Below, one piece after another: positions 1 to 7,819 of a stretch of 64,000 nt of DNA (positions are counted from its first letter, which is position 1; each line of letters begins with the position of its first letter). Under the pieces are notes generated by a model. That model searched no databases and had not been told where the DNA came from. It saw nothing but the letters and a program-made list of their open reading frames with translations. The stretch covers positions 1 to 64,000 of the forward strand of contig NZ_JBGRUO010000021.1 in the NCBI RefSeq assembly GCF_041537905.1, read 5' to 3'. This DNA comes from Ruegeria_C sp041537905 (GTDB lineage Bacteria > Pseudomonadota > Alphaproteobacteria > Rhodobacterales > Rhodobacteraceae). The translations under genes were made by a program, and so were the position numbers.

Positions 1-65
1 CTCTTTGGAAAGTAAGGCTGAAGCCGCGCCATCTGCTCATCGGTCAGCCAGAATAGATTGCTCAT
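1..65 (-). CDS. IS5-family transposase, N-terminal fragment cut by the window edge
   Basis: Read on the minus strand from the ATG at 63-65, the sequence encodes MSNLFWLTDEQMARLQPYFPK and then runs off the window. This opening (a short leader, then LTDEQ and a LxPYFPK stretch) is the usual start of IS5-family DDE transposases common in Rhodobacteraceae. Only about 21 residues are visible, so the catalytic residues and the intactness of the element cannot be judged. The IS end must lie between 66 and about 138, just before the stop of the SnoaL-like gene; I could not fix the terminal repeat. Confidence 0.75.
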   Translation of the reverse strand, partial: MSNLFWLTDEQMARLQPYFPK

Positions 66-138
66 GTTATACCCCTGAAACTCACGGGCATGAATCACGC
101 AGGCGGGATGACGGCAACAAAATTAATAGGTCCAGAAC

Positions 139-915
139 CTAGAACTTGCCGTTCTCATGCGCCATCTCTGACGGGATCTCGGACAACGTATCCCAATGCT
201 CGACAATCTTGCCATTTTCGATGCGAAACAGGTCAAAAAACGCGGTTGGTGTCTCGCCCAGCACACCCTCGGAGGCAGCGAAAACGAAATTGCCCTCGGC
301 CACGATGATCGGCGTGTCGGTATAGGTCATCACCTGCCCCGCCTCAGCCATTGCCGCCAGCGCAGCACCCAGCCCATCAAGGCCGTTTCCGATCATCGGG
401 TTGTGCTGAATATAGGTCTCGGTCGAGACATAGTCGGTGATCCGCTCGGGCGCAGCACCGTTCAGCACATCGCGCAGGAAGCTTTCGACCAGCGCCTTGT
501 TTTCGGCGGTCTTTTCCAGGTCGGTCACTTCGGTCGCGCCATCCGTCATGGAATTGCCATTCGCAGTCTCAGGGGCCGGTACCGCAGGTTGCAAATTGTC
601 CCAATGCTCGGCCACCTTGCCATCCTCCACCCGGAAGATATCGAACCCCACCAGCGTCTGGGCCCCGAAGGCCTGCGCGTTGTTATAGGTGGTGTGCAGC
701 ACCACCAGATCACCCTCGGCAATCACCCGGTGGATAGTCGCGGTCACACCGCTTTCCTGCAGCGCCGGTATGAAACCGATGATCGCCGCAGCCCCGGTGG
801 GAACGGCGGGGTTGTGCTGGATGTAATCCGGCGCCAGCAGCTCTTTGGCGGCCTCGGGGTCGAAGTCGATGAACAGCGCAGACACGGCTTGTAATACGAG
901 GTCCTTGGGGGTCAT
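139..915 (-). CDS. Tandem SnoaL-like (NTF2-fold) domain protein
   Basis: The protein is about 258 aa and is made of two homologous SnoaL/NTF2-like halves. Each half has a YIQHNP motif near its start and an EHWD motif near its end (EHWDNLQP in the first, EHWDTLSE in the second), so it is an internal duplication of a single-domain protein of about 120 aa. Members of this fold are small polyketide-cyclase-like or steroid-isomerase-like proteins; the substrate is unknown. I chose the ATG at 913-915, preceded by CCGGAGATCTGCC with GGAG at good spacing, rather than a TTG 22 codons upstream. The gene is divergent from an HxlR regulator and shares a palindrome with it, so HxlR control is likely. An IS5-type element lies directly downstream. 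Confidence 0.8.
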   Translation of the reverse strand: MTPKDLVLQAVSALFIDFDPEAAKELLAPDYIQHNPAVPTGAAAIIGFIPALQESGVTATIHRVIAEGDLVVLHTTYNNAQAFGAQTLVGFDIFRVEDGKVAEHWDNLQPAVPAPETANGNSMTDGATEVTDLEKTAENKALVESFLRDVLNGAAPERITDYVSTETYIQHNPMIGNGLDGLGAALAAMAEAGQVMTYTDTPIIVAEGNFVFAASEGVLGETPTAFFDLFRIENGKIVEHWDTLSEIPSEMAHENGKF

Positions 916-996
916 GGCAGATCTCCGGCATGAGTTGAATTGTATGCCGCATAGAGGTATTAATTTGGAACCAGGTGTCAATTACGCACTAAATCC

Positions 997-1007
997 ATAC
1001 CTGGTAT
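997..1007. promoter_or_regulatory. Putative HxlR operator between divergent genes
   Basis: ATACCTGGTAT is a perfect 5+1+5 palindrome located 16 bp upstream of the HxlR start. A second inverted half, ACCAGGT at 970-976, matches ACCTGGT at 999-1005 in opposite orientation. The position between the divergent SnoaL-like and HxlR genes suggests an autoregulatory operator controlling both. This is inferred from symmetry and position only. Confidence 0.55.
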
Positions 1008-1023
1008 CCTGAAAGGAACCGCG

Positions 1024-1392
1024 ATGCCGCTGACCATTGATACTGAGATGGATGAAAACGGGCAGTGCCCGATCCGCGCGATCCTGACCACCGTGATGGG
1101 CAAGTGGAGCTCGCTGATCCTGCTATCGCTGAAAGGCGGGTCCTTGCGGTTTTCCGAGATCAAGCGGGGCGTGGGCGATATCACCCAGCGCGTGCTGACC
1201 GAGAACCTGCGCGCGTTGGAGCGTGACGGTTATCTGACCCGCACCGTCATCCCCGGTCCGCCGATCGAGGTGCATTATGAACTGACGGGGCTGGGGGGCG
1301 AGTTTGTGCAGCATTACATGCCGCTGGTCCGCTGGGCCACGGACCGGCGCGAGGCGGTTCTGGCCGCGCGCGAGAACTGGGAACAGAAGTAG
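1024..1392 (+). CDS. HxlR-family winged-helix transcriptional regulator
   Basis: The 122-aa protein has the complete HxlR layout: a Cys-Pro-Ile motif near residue 14-16 (the conserved N-terminal Cys of HxlR/HypR/YodB proteins, redox- or aldehyde-sensing in some of them), then WSSLILLSL, RFSEIKRGVGDITQRVLTENLRAL as helix-turn-helix and recognition helix, a wing at YLTRTVIPG, and the YELTGLG motif. These proteins bind DNA as dimers and often control an adjacent divergent gene. Here that gene is the tandem SnoaL-like protein. The upstream AAAGGAAC provides a ribosome-binding site. The signal sensed is not evident. Confidence 0.88.
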   Translation: MPLTIDTEMDENGQCPIRAILTTVMGKWSSLILLSLKGGSLRFSEIKRGVGDITQRVLTENLRALERDGYLTRTVIPGPPIEVHYELTGLGGEFVQHYMPLVRWATDRREAVLAARENWEQK

Positions 1393-1395
1393 CGC

Positions 1396-2043
1396 TCAGA
1401 AATCCGGCTTGGCGCGGAACTTCATCGAGATGCCGCCCTCGGGGTTCTTCAGCCGCAGCTCTTCGGAATGCAGCATCAGGCGGTCATGGTCTCGCGCCGG
1501 GCCGGTGGCATAAAACGGATCACCCAGAATGGGATGGCCCAACGCCAGCATATGCACCCTGAGCTGATGCGAGCGGCCCGTCTTGGGCATCAACCGCACG
1601 CGGGTGGTCTCGCCGTCATGGCGCAGGACGCGCCAGTCGGTCGTGGCGGGTTTGCCGGTCTCGTGGCAGACCATCTGTTTCGGCCGGTTGGGCCAGTCGA
1701 CGATCAGCGGCAGATCGACCGTGCCGGTCTTGGGTTCCAACACGCCCCAGACCCGCGCCACATAGGTCTTGCGCGTCTGGCGTTTCTCGAATTGCAGCCC
1801 CAAATGGCGTTGCGCATGGGGCGTCTGGGCAAAGACCATGACGCCGGACGTATCCCTATCCAGCCGATGCACCAGCAGCGCCTGCGGAAAGGCGGCCTGC
1901 ACCCGCGTCAGCAGACAATCGGCCAGATGCGCCCCCTTGCCCGGCACCGAGAGCAACCCCGCAGGCTTGTTGACGACGATCAGTTGCGCGTCTTCATGCA
2001 GAACATCAAGTGCGGTCTGCGGGGGATCGTAATTCTCGGACAT
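1396..2043 (-). CDS. RluA-family pseudouridine synthase
   Basis: The 215-aa protein converts uridine to pseudouridine in structured RNA. The catalytic motif HRLDRDTSG lies at residues 59-67, with the nucleophilic Asp at 62, after the family motif VVNKPAGLLSVPG. The later motifs KTGRSHQLRVHMLALGHPI and GDPFYA complete the catalytic domain. There is no N-terminal S4 domain, and the length is close to E. coli RluA (219 aa), so it is a short, catalytic-domain-only member. The exact rRNA or tRNA target cannot be read from sequence. It converges on the HxlR gene with a 3-bp gap. Confidence 0.88.
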   Translation of the reverse strand: MSENYDPPQTALDVLHEDAQLIVVNKPAGLLSVPGKGAHLADCLLTRVQAAFPQALLVHRLDRDTSGVMVFAQTPHAQRHLGLQFEKRQTRKTYVARVWGVLEPKTGTVDLPLIVDWPNRPKQMVCHETGKPATTDWRVLRHDGETTRVRLMPKTGRSHQLRVHMLALGHPILGDPFYATGPARDHDRLMLHSEELRLKNPEGGISMKFRAKPDF

Positions 2044-2138
2044 GAGCGCTGCCTATCGCAGCGCTGGGTTTCCCGCAACGTCGTCCTTGCCTGCGCGCAT
2101 GACATCCGCAAGGCTTGCTGCGGAAAAGAGGAGAGATC

Positions 2139-2549
2139 ATGCACCCAACCATCACCAGACTGCAGGAAATCATCGCAAAAGGCGACGAAACACTGATCGC
2201 CGAGATATTGGCCGAGGATGTGCGGTTCCAGCCACCAACCTATTACAAGACCTGGACAGGTCGCGCACCGGTGGCTGCGGTTCTTGGTCATGTCAGTCAG
2301 GTGTTCACCGAGTTCCGCTATCGCCGCATCTTGGGGGACGGCAAGGATTGGGCGCTGGAGTTTCAGTGCAAGGTCAGCGACCTAGATGCGGTGGGCGTCG
2401 ATCTGATCACGTTGAACGACGAAGGCCTCATTCAGGATTTCGAAGTGGTCATGCGTCCCTACAAGACCATCGGCGCGCTGCGCGATGCGATGAATGCGCG
2501 GGTGATGACCGATGAACGCTTCCTGCATTTCCGCGAGGCGCTGTCCTGA
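2139..2549 (+). CDS. SnoaL-like/NTF2-fold protein
   Basis: This 136-aa single-domain protein starts MHPTITRLQEI and contains the family pattern of an N-terminal helix followed by IAEILAEDVRFQPPTYYKTWTG and a central sheet. It resembles nuclear-transport-factor-2-like or SnoaL-like proteins of unknown substrate. The ATG at 2139 was chosen because GAGGAGA sits just upstream at ideal spacing; an earlier in-frame start lacks this. It is followed directly by an SGNH hydrolase and may be cotranscribed with it. It is not closely similar to the tandem SnoaL protein at 139-915. Confidence 0.78.
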   Translation: MHPTITRLQEIIAKGDETLIAEILAEDVRFQPPTYYKTWTGRAPVAAVLGHVSQVFTEFRYRRILGDGKDWALEFQCKVSDLDAVGVDLITLNDEGLIQDFEVVMRPYKTIGALRDAMNARVMTDERFLHFREALS

Positions 2550-2611
2550 TCGCACCGGACCAGATCCTGCGTCTGCCGCTGCTGCCGTTACTTCTGGCGC
2601 AAGGCGTCCTG

Positions 2612-3262
2612 GTGCGGCGTAAGGCGCAAGTGCTGCCCGAGCCTGTCGGCGCGCGCTCTGGACGCGCTGGCGACGGCCCGTTGCTGCGCGTGCTGATCGC
2701 GGGCGACAGTTCGGCAGCCGGGGTGGGTGTCGCCACGCAGGATCATGCGCTGTCCGGTCAGATCGTTGCCAGACTGGCGCGCGACTTCACCGTTGAGTGG
2801 CGATTAGAGGCCACGACCGGCCACACAACCCGCGTCACGCTGGGCTGCTTGCAACAGGCTCAGAAACCGGTGGACGTGGCCGTGACCGCGTTGGGTGTCA
2901 ATGACGTGACGCGCGGGCGCACACGGGCGCAATTTGTGGCGCATCAACGCGCATTGCTGGCGCATCTGACCGGCCCGTTGCAGGCGCGCTGCGTCGTGGT
3001 GTCCGGCGTACCGCAGATGGCGCGATTCCCGGCCCTGCCGCAACCGCTCGCATGGGTGCTGGGTCAACAAGCCGCCCGGCTTGACACGGGGCTGCATGCC
3101 CTCACGCGGGAGTTTCCGCAAGCGCACCACCTGTCGCATGACCTGCCGGATGACCCATCGCTGGCAGCGACCGACGGGTACCATCCCGGCGCGCGGCTCT
3201 ATGATCTTTGGGCCGGGCAGATCGTGCAGGTGATCCGCGATCAACTCCGTGCGCGCAGCTGA
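2612..3262 (+). CDS. SGNH/GDSL-family hydrolase
   Basis: The protein (216 aa from the GTG at 2612) has the SGNH serine hydrolase blocks: LIAGDSSAAG (block I, nucleophilic Ser in GDS), GVND (block III, Asn) and DGYHPG (block V, Asp-x-x-His dyad). Such enzymes hydrolyse esters of lipids, acetylated sugars or thioesters. In-frame sequence upstream of the GTG back to 2549 codes for a hydrophobic stretch (LPLLPLLLAQG) that looks like part of the protein, yet it contains no ATG, GTG or TTG. The true start may therefore be a rare codon close to the stop of the NTF2-like gene. The 3' end overlaps the convergent rarD gene by 22 bp. Confidence 0.8.
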   Translation: MRRKAQVLPEPVGARSGRAGDGPLLRVLIAGDSSAAGVGVATQDHALSGQIVARLARDFTVEWRLEATTGHTTRVTLGCLQQAQKPVDVAVTALGVNDVTRGRTRAQFVAHQRALLAHLTGPLQARCVVVSGVPQMARFPALPQPLAWVLGQQAARLDTGLHALTREFPQAHHLSHDLPDDPSLAATDGYHPGARLYDLWAGQIVQVIRDQLRARS

Positions 3263-4146
3263 CGGACCAGCGGGATCGAATAGACGATCAGCGCTGCCCA
3301 GATCAGGGGAAAGGCGATCATCCGGGCCATATCCATCTGCTCGCCAAAGACCAAAATCGCGGTCAGAAAGATCATCGTCGGCGCGATATATTGCAGGATG
3401 CCGATGGTCGAGAGACGCACCAGCTTGGCCCCGTTTGCATAGACCAGCAGCGGCACCGCGGTCACCAGCCCTGCCCCCAGCAACAAGGACGTATCAGTCG
3501 AGAGCAGCCCGAAATGACCGGTTCCCGCGGCTCCCAGCCAGGTGACATAAGCCAGTGCCGGGATCAGCAGGATCAGCACCTCCAGCAGAAAGCCCTGATT
3601 GGGACCAATCGGCAGGGATTTCTTGAAGAAGGCGTAAAACCCCCAGCTGACCGTCAGACCCAGCGCCGCCCAAGGCAGCTCTCCGGCCTCAAGAATCAGC
3701 ACCGCCACGCCCAGAGCGGCCAACATCACCGCCGCCCATTGGGTGCGGGTCAGAGGCTCGCGCAGCAGCAGCGATGCCAGCGCGATGCTGAAGAGAGGGT
3801 TGATGTAGTAGCCAAGGGCCGCGTCCAGCGCATTGCCGCTGGCAATCGCCCAGACATAGATCGCCCAATTGACCGAGATCAGCGCCGCCGTCAGACAGGC
3901 CATGCCCAGCATCCGCGGATTGCCCAGCGCCGCCTTCAGGTCGCGGGTGCGTCCCAGCGCGGCCAAAAGCAGCCCCGCGATCGGCACCGACCAGATGATG
4001 CGATGGGCGACGATCTCGGCCGGGGGAATATGCGCCATCAGCTTCATGTAAAGCGGCAGGAACCCCCACAGCACATAGGCGGTGATCGCAAACGCCAGCC
4101 CTTTTGGCGTGTCGACGTCGTCGACAGGAGATGCTGTCAATGCCAT
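3241..4146 (-). CDS. rarD: RarD-type EamA/DMT-superfamily permease
   Basis: The 301-aa protein is an inner-membrane drug/metabolite-superfamily transporter with about ten hydrophobic segments arranged as two EamA repeats. It opens with GLAFAITAYVLWGFLPLY, a signature of the RarD subgroup, and has the matching HRIIWS and NWAIYVWAIASG motifs near residues 45 and 105. RarD was named for chloramphenicol sensitivity in Pseudomonas; its physiological substrate is not established. The gene converges on, and overlaps by 22 bp, the SGNH hydrolase gene. Confidence 0.88.
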   Translation of the reverse strand: MALTASPVDDVDTPKGLAFAITAYVLWGFLPLYMKLMAHIPPAEIVAHRIIWSVPIAGLLLAALGRTRDLKAALGNPRMLGMACLTAALISVNWAIYVWAIASGNALDAALGYYINPLFSIALASLLLREPLTRTQWAAVMLAALGVAVLILEAGELPWAALGLTVSWGFYAFFKKSLPIGPNQGFLLEVLILLIPALAYVTWLGAAGTGHFGLLSTDTSLLLGAGLVTAVPLLVYANGAKLVRLSTIGILQYIAPTMIFLTAILVFGEQMDMARMIAFPLIWAALIVYSIPLVRQLRARS

Positions 4147-4291
4147 GGCCGGTCTCCGGATGATACCAGCCGTGTTTAGGGCAGGTCAGCGGTCAAAGGA
4201 AACACTCATATCTGTGCGGTTGCACATCACGGATTGTGATGGGTCGGGACATCGCTGAGTGGCATGTCTGGCAGAGCCCCGACCCCGATTA

Positions 4292-6745
4292 TCACACTTT
4301 GACCCGTTCCGATTTGGGATCGTACATGGGCTTGAGCGAGGCTTCGGCTTTTACCTTCACACCGCACACATCGATTTCATAGGTCGAGGCCAGCACGTCG
4401 GCGGCCTTCTCGCCCTCGCATGGTACGTAGCCCAGACCAACAGCGGCCCCCAGCGTATGGCCGTAATTGCCGGAGCTCAGATAGCCGACATATTCGCCAT
4501 CACGCAGGATTGGTTCGTTGTGGAACAGGAGCGGCTCGGCATCGGTCAGCTTGAACTGCACCAGCCGGTTTTTGGGGCCGTTCTCCTTGCGCTCGATCAC
4601 TGCCTGCTTGCCGATGAAGTCGGCAGGCTTGTTGGCCTTGACGGCGAACCCAAGGCCCGCATCAACCACGTGGTCCTCGCAGGTGATGTCATGGCCGAAA
4701 TGGCGGAAGCCTTTTTCGATTCGAGCACTGTCCATCATGTGCATCCCGCAAAGCTTCAGGTCCATGTCCTGCCCGGCCTGGTGCAGGGTTTCGAACACAT
4801 GCCCGGCCATGTCGGACGAAACATAGACCTCCCAGCCCAGCTCACCCACATAGGTGACGCGGTGAACACGGGCCAGCCCCATGCCGATCTCGATCTCCTG
4901 CGCGGTACCAAACGGGTTCACCTCGTTCGAGAAATCGGCCGGAGAGACCTTTTGCAGCAGTTTCCGGGCGTTCGGACCCATGACCGCCAGCACGCCTTCG
5001 CCTGCGGTCACGTCGGTGATGATGACGTTGAAATCGCCCTTGTGGCGCTCCATCCAGGTCTGATCGGCCAATCGCGTGGCGGCCGGGGTGACGACCAGAT
5101 AGGCCAGTTCGCCGAGGCGAGTGACGGTCACATCCGCCTCGATGCCGCCGGAGCGGTTGAGGAACTGGGTATAGACGATCTTGCCGGTGGGCACCGAATA
5201 GTCGCCGCCGCCTACATAGTTCATGAACGCCTCGGCATCCGGCCCCTCGACGCGGATCTTGCCGAAGGAGGACATGTCATACATGCCCACATTCTCGCGG
5301 ATCGCCCGGTGTTCGGCGGCGGAGTTTTCGAACCAGTTCTGACGTTTCCAGCTATACTGGTACTCCCGCTCCTGCCCGGCATTTGCAAACCAGTTGGCCC
5401 GTTCCCAGCCCGCGAGCTCGCCCATGACCGCGCCCTGCTCCAGCAGGTGATGATGGAACGGCGTGCGGCGCACACCGCGCGCGGTGGCTTTCTGGCGATA
5501 CGGGAAGTGATCGGCATAGAGCAAGCCGAGCGTTTCCTTGGACCGTTCGAACAGGTACTGTTTGTTGCCCTGAAACGGCTGCATCCGGCTGATATCAACA
5601 TCGCCCAGATCGAATGGTTTCTCGCCCGTATCCATCCATTCCGCTAGTGCCATGCCCGCGCCACCTGCCGACTGGATACCGATCGAGTTGAAGCCTGCCG
5701 CGACCCAGACATTGTCCATCTCGGGCGCAAGGCCGAGGTGATAGGCGTCGTCCGGCGTGAAGCTTTCGGGGCCGTTGAAGAAAGTGTGGATACCCGCCTC
5801 GGCCAACAGTGGCACGCGTTCCACAGCCTTTTCCAGGATCGGTTCGAAGTGGTCGAAATCTTCCTGAAGCTGGTCGAATTCGAACGACTCAGGAATACCA
5901 TCCATCGCCCAGGGCTTCGATTCCGGCTCAAAGGCGCCCAGCAGGATCTTACCGGCATCTTCCTTGTAATAGGCGTATTCGTCCGGCACGCGCAGCACCG
6001 GCAACTGGGTCATGCCCTCGATATTCTCGGTGACGATATAGAAATGCTCGCACGCATGCAGCGGCACGTTCACGCCCGCCATGCGGCCCACTTCGTGACC
6101 CCACATACCGGCGCAGTTCACCACCATGTCGCATTCGATATGGCCCGAGGCGCTGCCATCATCGGACACCCAATCTACGCCGGTGACCCTGCGCCCTGAT
6201 TTGACGATCTCGGTCACCTTGGTGCGTTCCTTGACCACGGCACCGCGCTGGCGTGCGCCCTTGGCAAGGGCCAGCGCGATATTGGCCGGATCACCCTGCC
6301 CGTCCAGCGGCAGGTAAACCGCGCCCTTGACATCGTCGAGGTTGATATGGGGATACAGCTCCTGCACGCGCTCGTTAGAGATTTCTTCGACCTCGACACC
6401 AAAGGCGCGCGCCATGGCGGCCTGGCGATAGATCTCTTCCTTGCGTTCTTCGGTGAGCGCGACGGTAATCGAGCCACAGCGCTTGAAGCCGGTGGCCACG
6501 CCGGTCTCTTCTTCCAGCGAGCCATAGAGTTCCTGACTGTATTTCGCTAGCTTGGTCATGTTGGCGGTCGCGCGCAGCTGCGCGATCAGACCGGCCGCGT
6601 GCCATGTGGTGCCAGAGGTCAGCTGCTTGCGTTCCAGCAGCACAACGTCGCTCCAGCCCTTTTTGGTCAGGTGATAGGCGACCGAACACCCGATCACGCC
6701 GCCCCCGATGATGACAACACGCGCCTTGCTGGGAAGATCTGCCAT
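4292..6745 (-). CDS. FAD-dependent dehydrogenase/GcvT fusion, dimethylglycine/sarcosine dehydrogenase type (copy 1)
   Basis: This 817-aa fusion oxidatively demethylates an N-methyl amino acid and passes the methylene group to tetrahydrofolate. An N-terminal DAO-type FAD domain (residues about 8-370) carries the dinucleotide motif VVIIGGGVIGCSVAYHL and GTTWHAAG, whose His matches the covalent-flavin His of mammalian dimethylglycine dehydrogenase. A linker domain (about 370-430) is followed by a GcvT aminomethyltransferase domain (about 430-715) and a GcvT C-terminal barrel (about 720-805). Length and order match dimethylglycine and sarcosine dehydrogenases; exact substrate among methylated glycines is not decided. 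It is the last gene of a minus-strand block, 87 bp after a GbdR-like regulator. Confidence 0.85.
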   Translation of the reverse strand: MADLPSKARVVIIGGGVIGCSVAYHLTKKGWSDVVLLERKQLTSGTTWHAAGLIAQLRATANMTKLAKYSQELYGSLEEETGVATGFKRCGSITVALTEERKEEIYRQAAMARAFGVEVEEISNERVQELYPHINLDDVKGAVYLPLDGQGDPANIALALAKGARQRGAVVKERTKVTEIVKSGRRVTGVDWVSDDGSASGHIECDMVVNCAGMWGHEVGRMAGVNVPLHACEHFYIVTENIEGMTQLPVLRVPDEYAYYKEDAGKILLGAFEPESKPWAMDGIPESFEFDQLQEDFDHFEPILEKAVERVPLLAEAGIHTFFNGPESFTPDDAYHLGLAPEMDNVWVAAGFNSIGIQSAGGAGMALAEWMDTGEKPFDLGDVDISRMQPFQGNKQYLFERSKETLGLLYADHFPYRQKATARGVRRTPFHHHLLEQGAVMGELAGWERANWFANAGQEREYQYSWKRQNWFENSAAEHRAIRENVGMYDMSSFGKIRVEGPDAEAFMNYVGGGDYSVPTGKIVYTQFLNRSGGIEADVTVTRLGELAYLVVTPAATRLADQTWMERHKGDFNVIITDVTAGEGVLAVMGPNARKLLQKVSPADFSNEVNPFGTAQEIEIGMGLARVHRVTYVGELGWEVYVSSDMAGHVFETLHQAGQDMDLKLCGMHMMDSARIEKGFRHFGHDITCEDHVVDAGLGFAVKANKPADFIGKQAVIERKENGPKNRLVQFKLTDAEPLLFHNEPILRDGEYVGYLSSGNYGHTLGAAVGLGYVPCEGEKAADVLASTYEIDVCGVKVKAEASLKPMYDPKSERVKV

Positions 6746-6832
6746 GACTTTACCTCCGATTCTGCCGTTGTGCCTGTCTTGCCACGGATATACGGCGGAA
6801 AATCTGCGAAAAGCGTCAGGTCGTGCCGGAAA

Positions 6833-7807
6833 TCAGGGATGATCCGTGCTCCGGCGACGGCGGCGGATCGCAAACGGGGTGACCCCGAAAAAGCTCTTGT
6901 AAATGCCTGAAAACCCGTTCGGAAACCCGCAGGCCAGCCCGATCTCGCGGATGCTCATCGTGGTGTTGAGCAGCAGGTTATTGGCCTTGGTCAGGCGCAT
7001 CTCGCGATAGAACCCGTTGGGGGTCGCACCCAGAAACGTCTTGAACTTGCGCTCAAGCGAGCGGTTTGACAGGCCCAATGTGCCGACAAGCTCGTGGATT
7101 GCCACCGGTTCCTCGATATTGGCCTGCATGATCTTGATACATTGATCCAGCTTTTCATCGCCGGTGGTGGTCGACTTGATGCCGGAATAGGGCTGCGGCG
7201 AGGCATAGTCACGCACACGTTCATGCAGAAAGATGTCAGATACGGTCATCATCGCTGCGCTAGACATATGCCGCCCGATCAATTCCAGCGTTACATCGAT
7301 GGTCGATCCCATGCCCGCACAGGTCACCACCTGCCCCACCTGCGAAGCCAGCGCATGGCGGGCGTCAAGCGGCTCCATCCGTTCACGCAGGATGAAGGAG
7401 TTTTCCCAATGGGTGGTGTGCTGCCCCGACTGACCGCCAAACTCGCGGATATAGCGCGTCGCCGCTTCGGCCAGCAGGAATACCTGCGCGCCGCGATAGG
7501 TATAGTCCTGCACCACGCGCCCCAGCGACAGGTCGGGGTGATCGGGATCGGCATTGCCAATCACGAAGACATAATCCGCATTGGCGTTGCGGTCGGTCTT
7601 TTCTGTCTCAATGCGCGCGCCCGCGCGGCACGACACCGGCCCGCCGCGGCGCGACCGGTAGAGCCATGTGAACTGCGCTTTGGGAAAGACCCTGTTGGCG
7701 GTTCGGATCACATCCACCACACCAGCGACCTCGGTCAGCACGAACCCATCCGCGACGATCACATCGAAATGGATCACACGTGGCTGTTGGTCCGTTCGAC
7801 CTGCCAT
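6833..7807 (-). CDS. GlxA-family AraC regulator (DJ-1/PfpI ligand domain), GbdR-like
   Basis: The 324-aa protein joins an N-terminal DJ-1/PfpI-like (class I glutamine amidotransferase fold) domain, residues about 10-180, to a C-terminal AraC double helix-turn-helix, residues about 220-315 (LGLSNRSLERKFKTFLGATP and LLLNTTMSIREIGLACGFPN are the two HTHs). Known members of this architecture, such as GbdR, SouR and CdhR of Pseudomonas, activate glycine betaine, sarcosine and carnitine catabolism. Its placement between a homocysteine methyltransferase-like gene and an FAD/GcvT dehydrogenase fits that role. It starts 12 bp after the methyltransferase stop, so it is probably cotranscribed with its likely targets. 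The ligand is inferred, not shown. Confidence 0.85.
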   Translation of the reverse strand: MAGRTDQQPRVIHFDVIVADGFVLTEVAGVVDVIRTANRVFPKAQFTWLYRSRRGGPVSCRAGARIETEKTDRNANADYVFVIGNADPDHPDLSLGRVVQDYTYRGAQVFLLAEAATRYIREFGGQSGQHTTHWENSFILRERMEPLDARHALASQVGQVVTCAGMGSTIDVTLELIGRHMSSAAMMTVSDIFLHERVRDYASPQPYSGIKSTTTGDEKLDQCIKIMQANIEEPVAIHELVGTLGLSNRSLERKFKTFLGATPNGFYREMRLTKANNLLLNTTMSIREIGLACGFPNGFSGIYKSFFGVTPFAIRRRRRSTDHP

Positions 7808-7819
7808 TCCCCGCCGCTC

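Noticed and set aside
4243..4283. Terminator for the demethylation block
   Set aside because: GTCGGG/CCCGAC with an inner GACAT/ATGTC can fold, but no T tract follows on the minus strand, so the call is too weak to list.
4259..5647. Open reading frame of about 460 codons on the plus strand
   Set aside because: It is antisense to the copy-1 FAD/GcvT dehydrogenase, which has full-length motif support.
7808..7819. Possible riboswitch before the GbdR-like gene or the methyltransferase gene (SAM or glycine type)
   Set aside because: The gap between these genes is 12 bp, too short, and the other junctions overlap, leaving no room.
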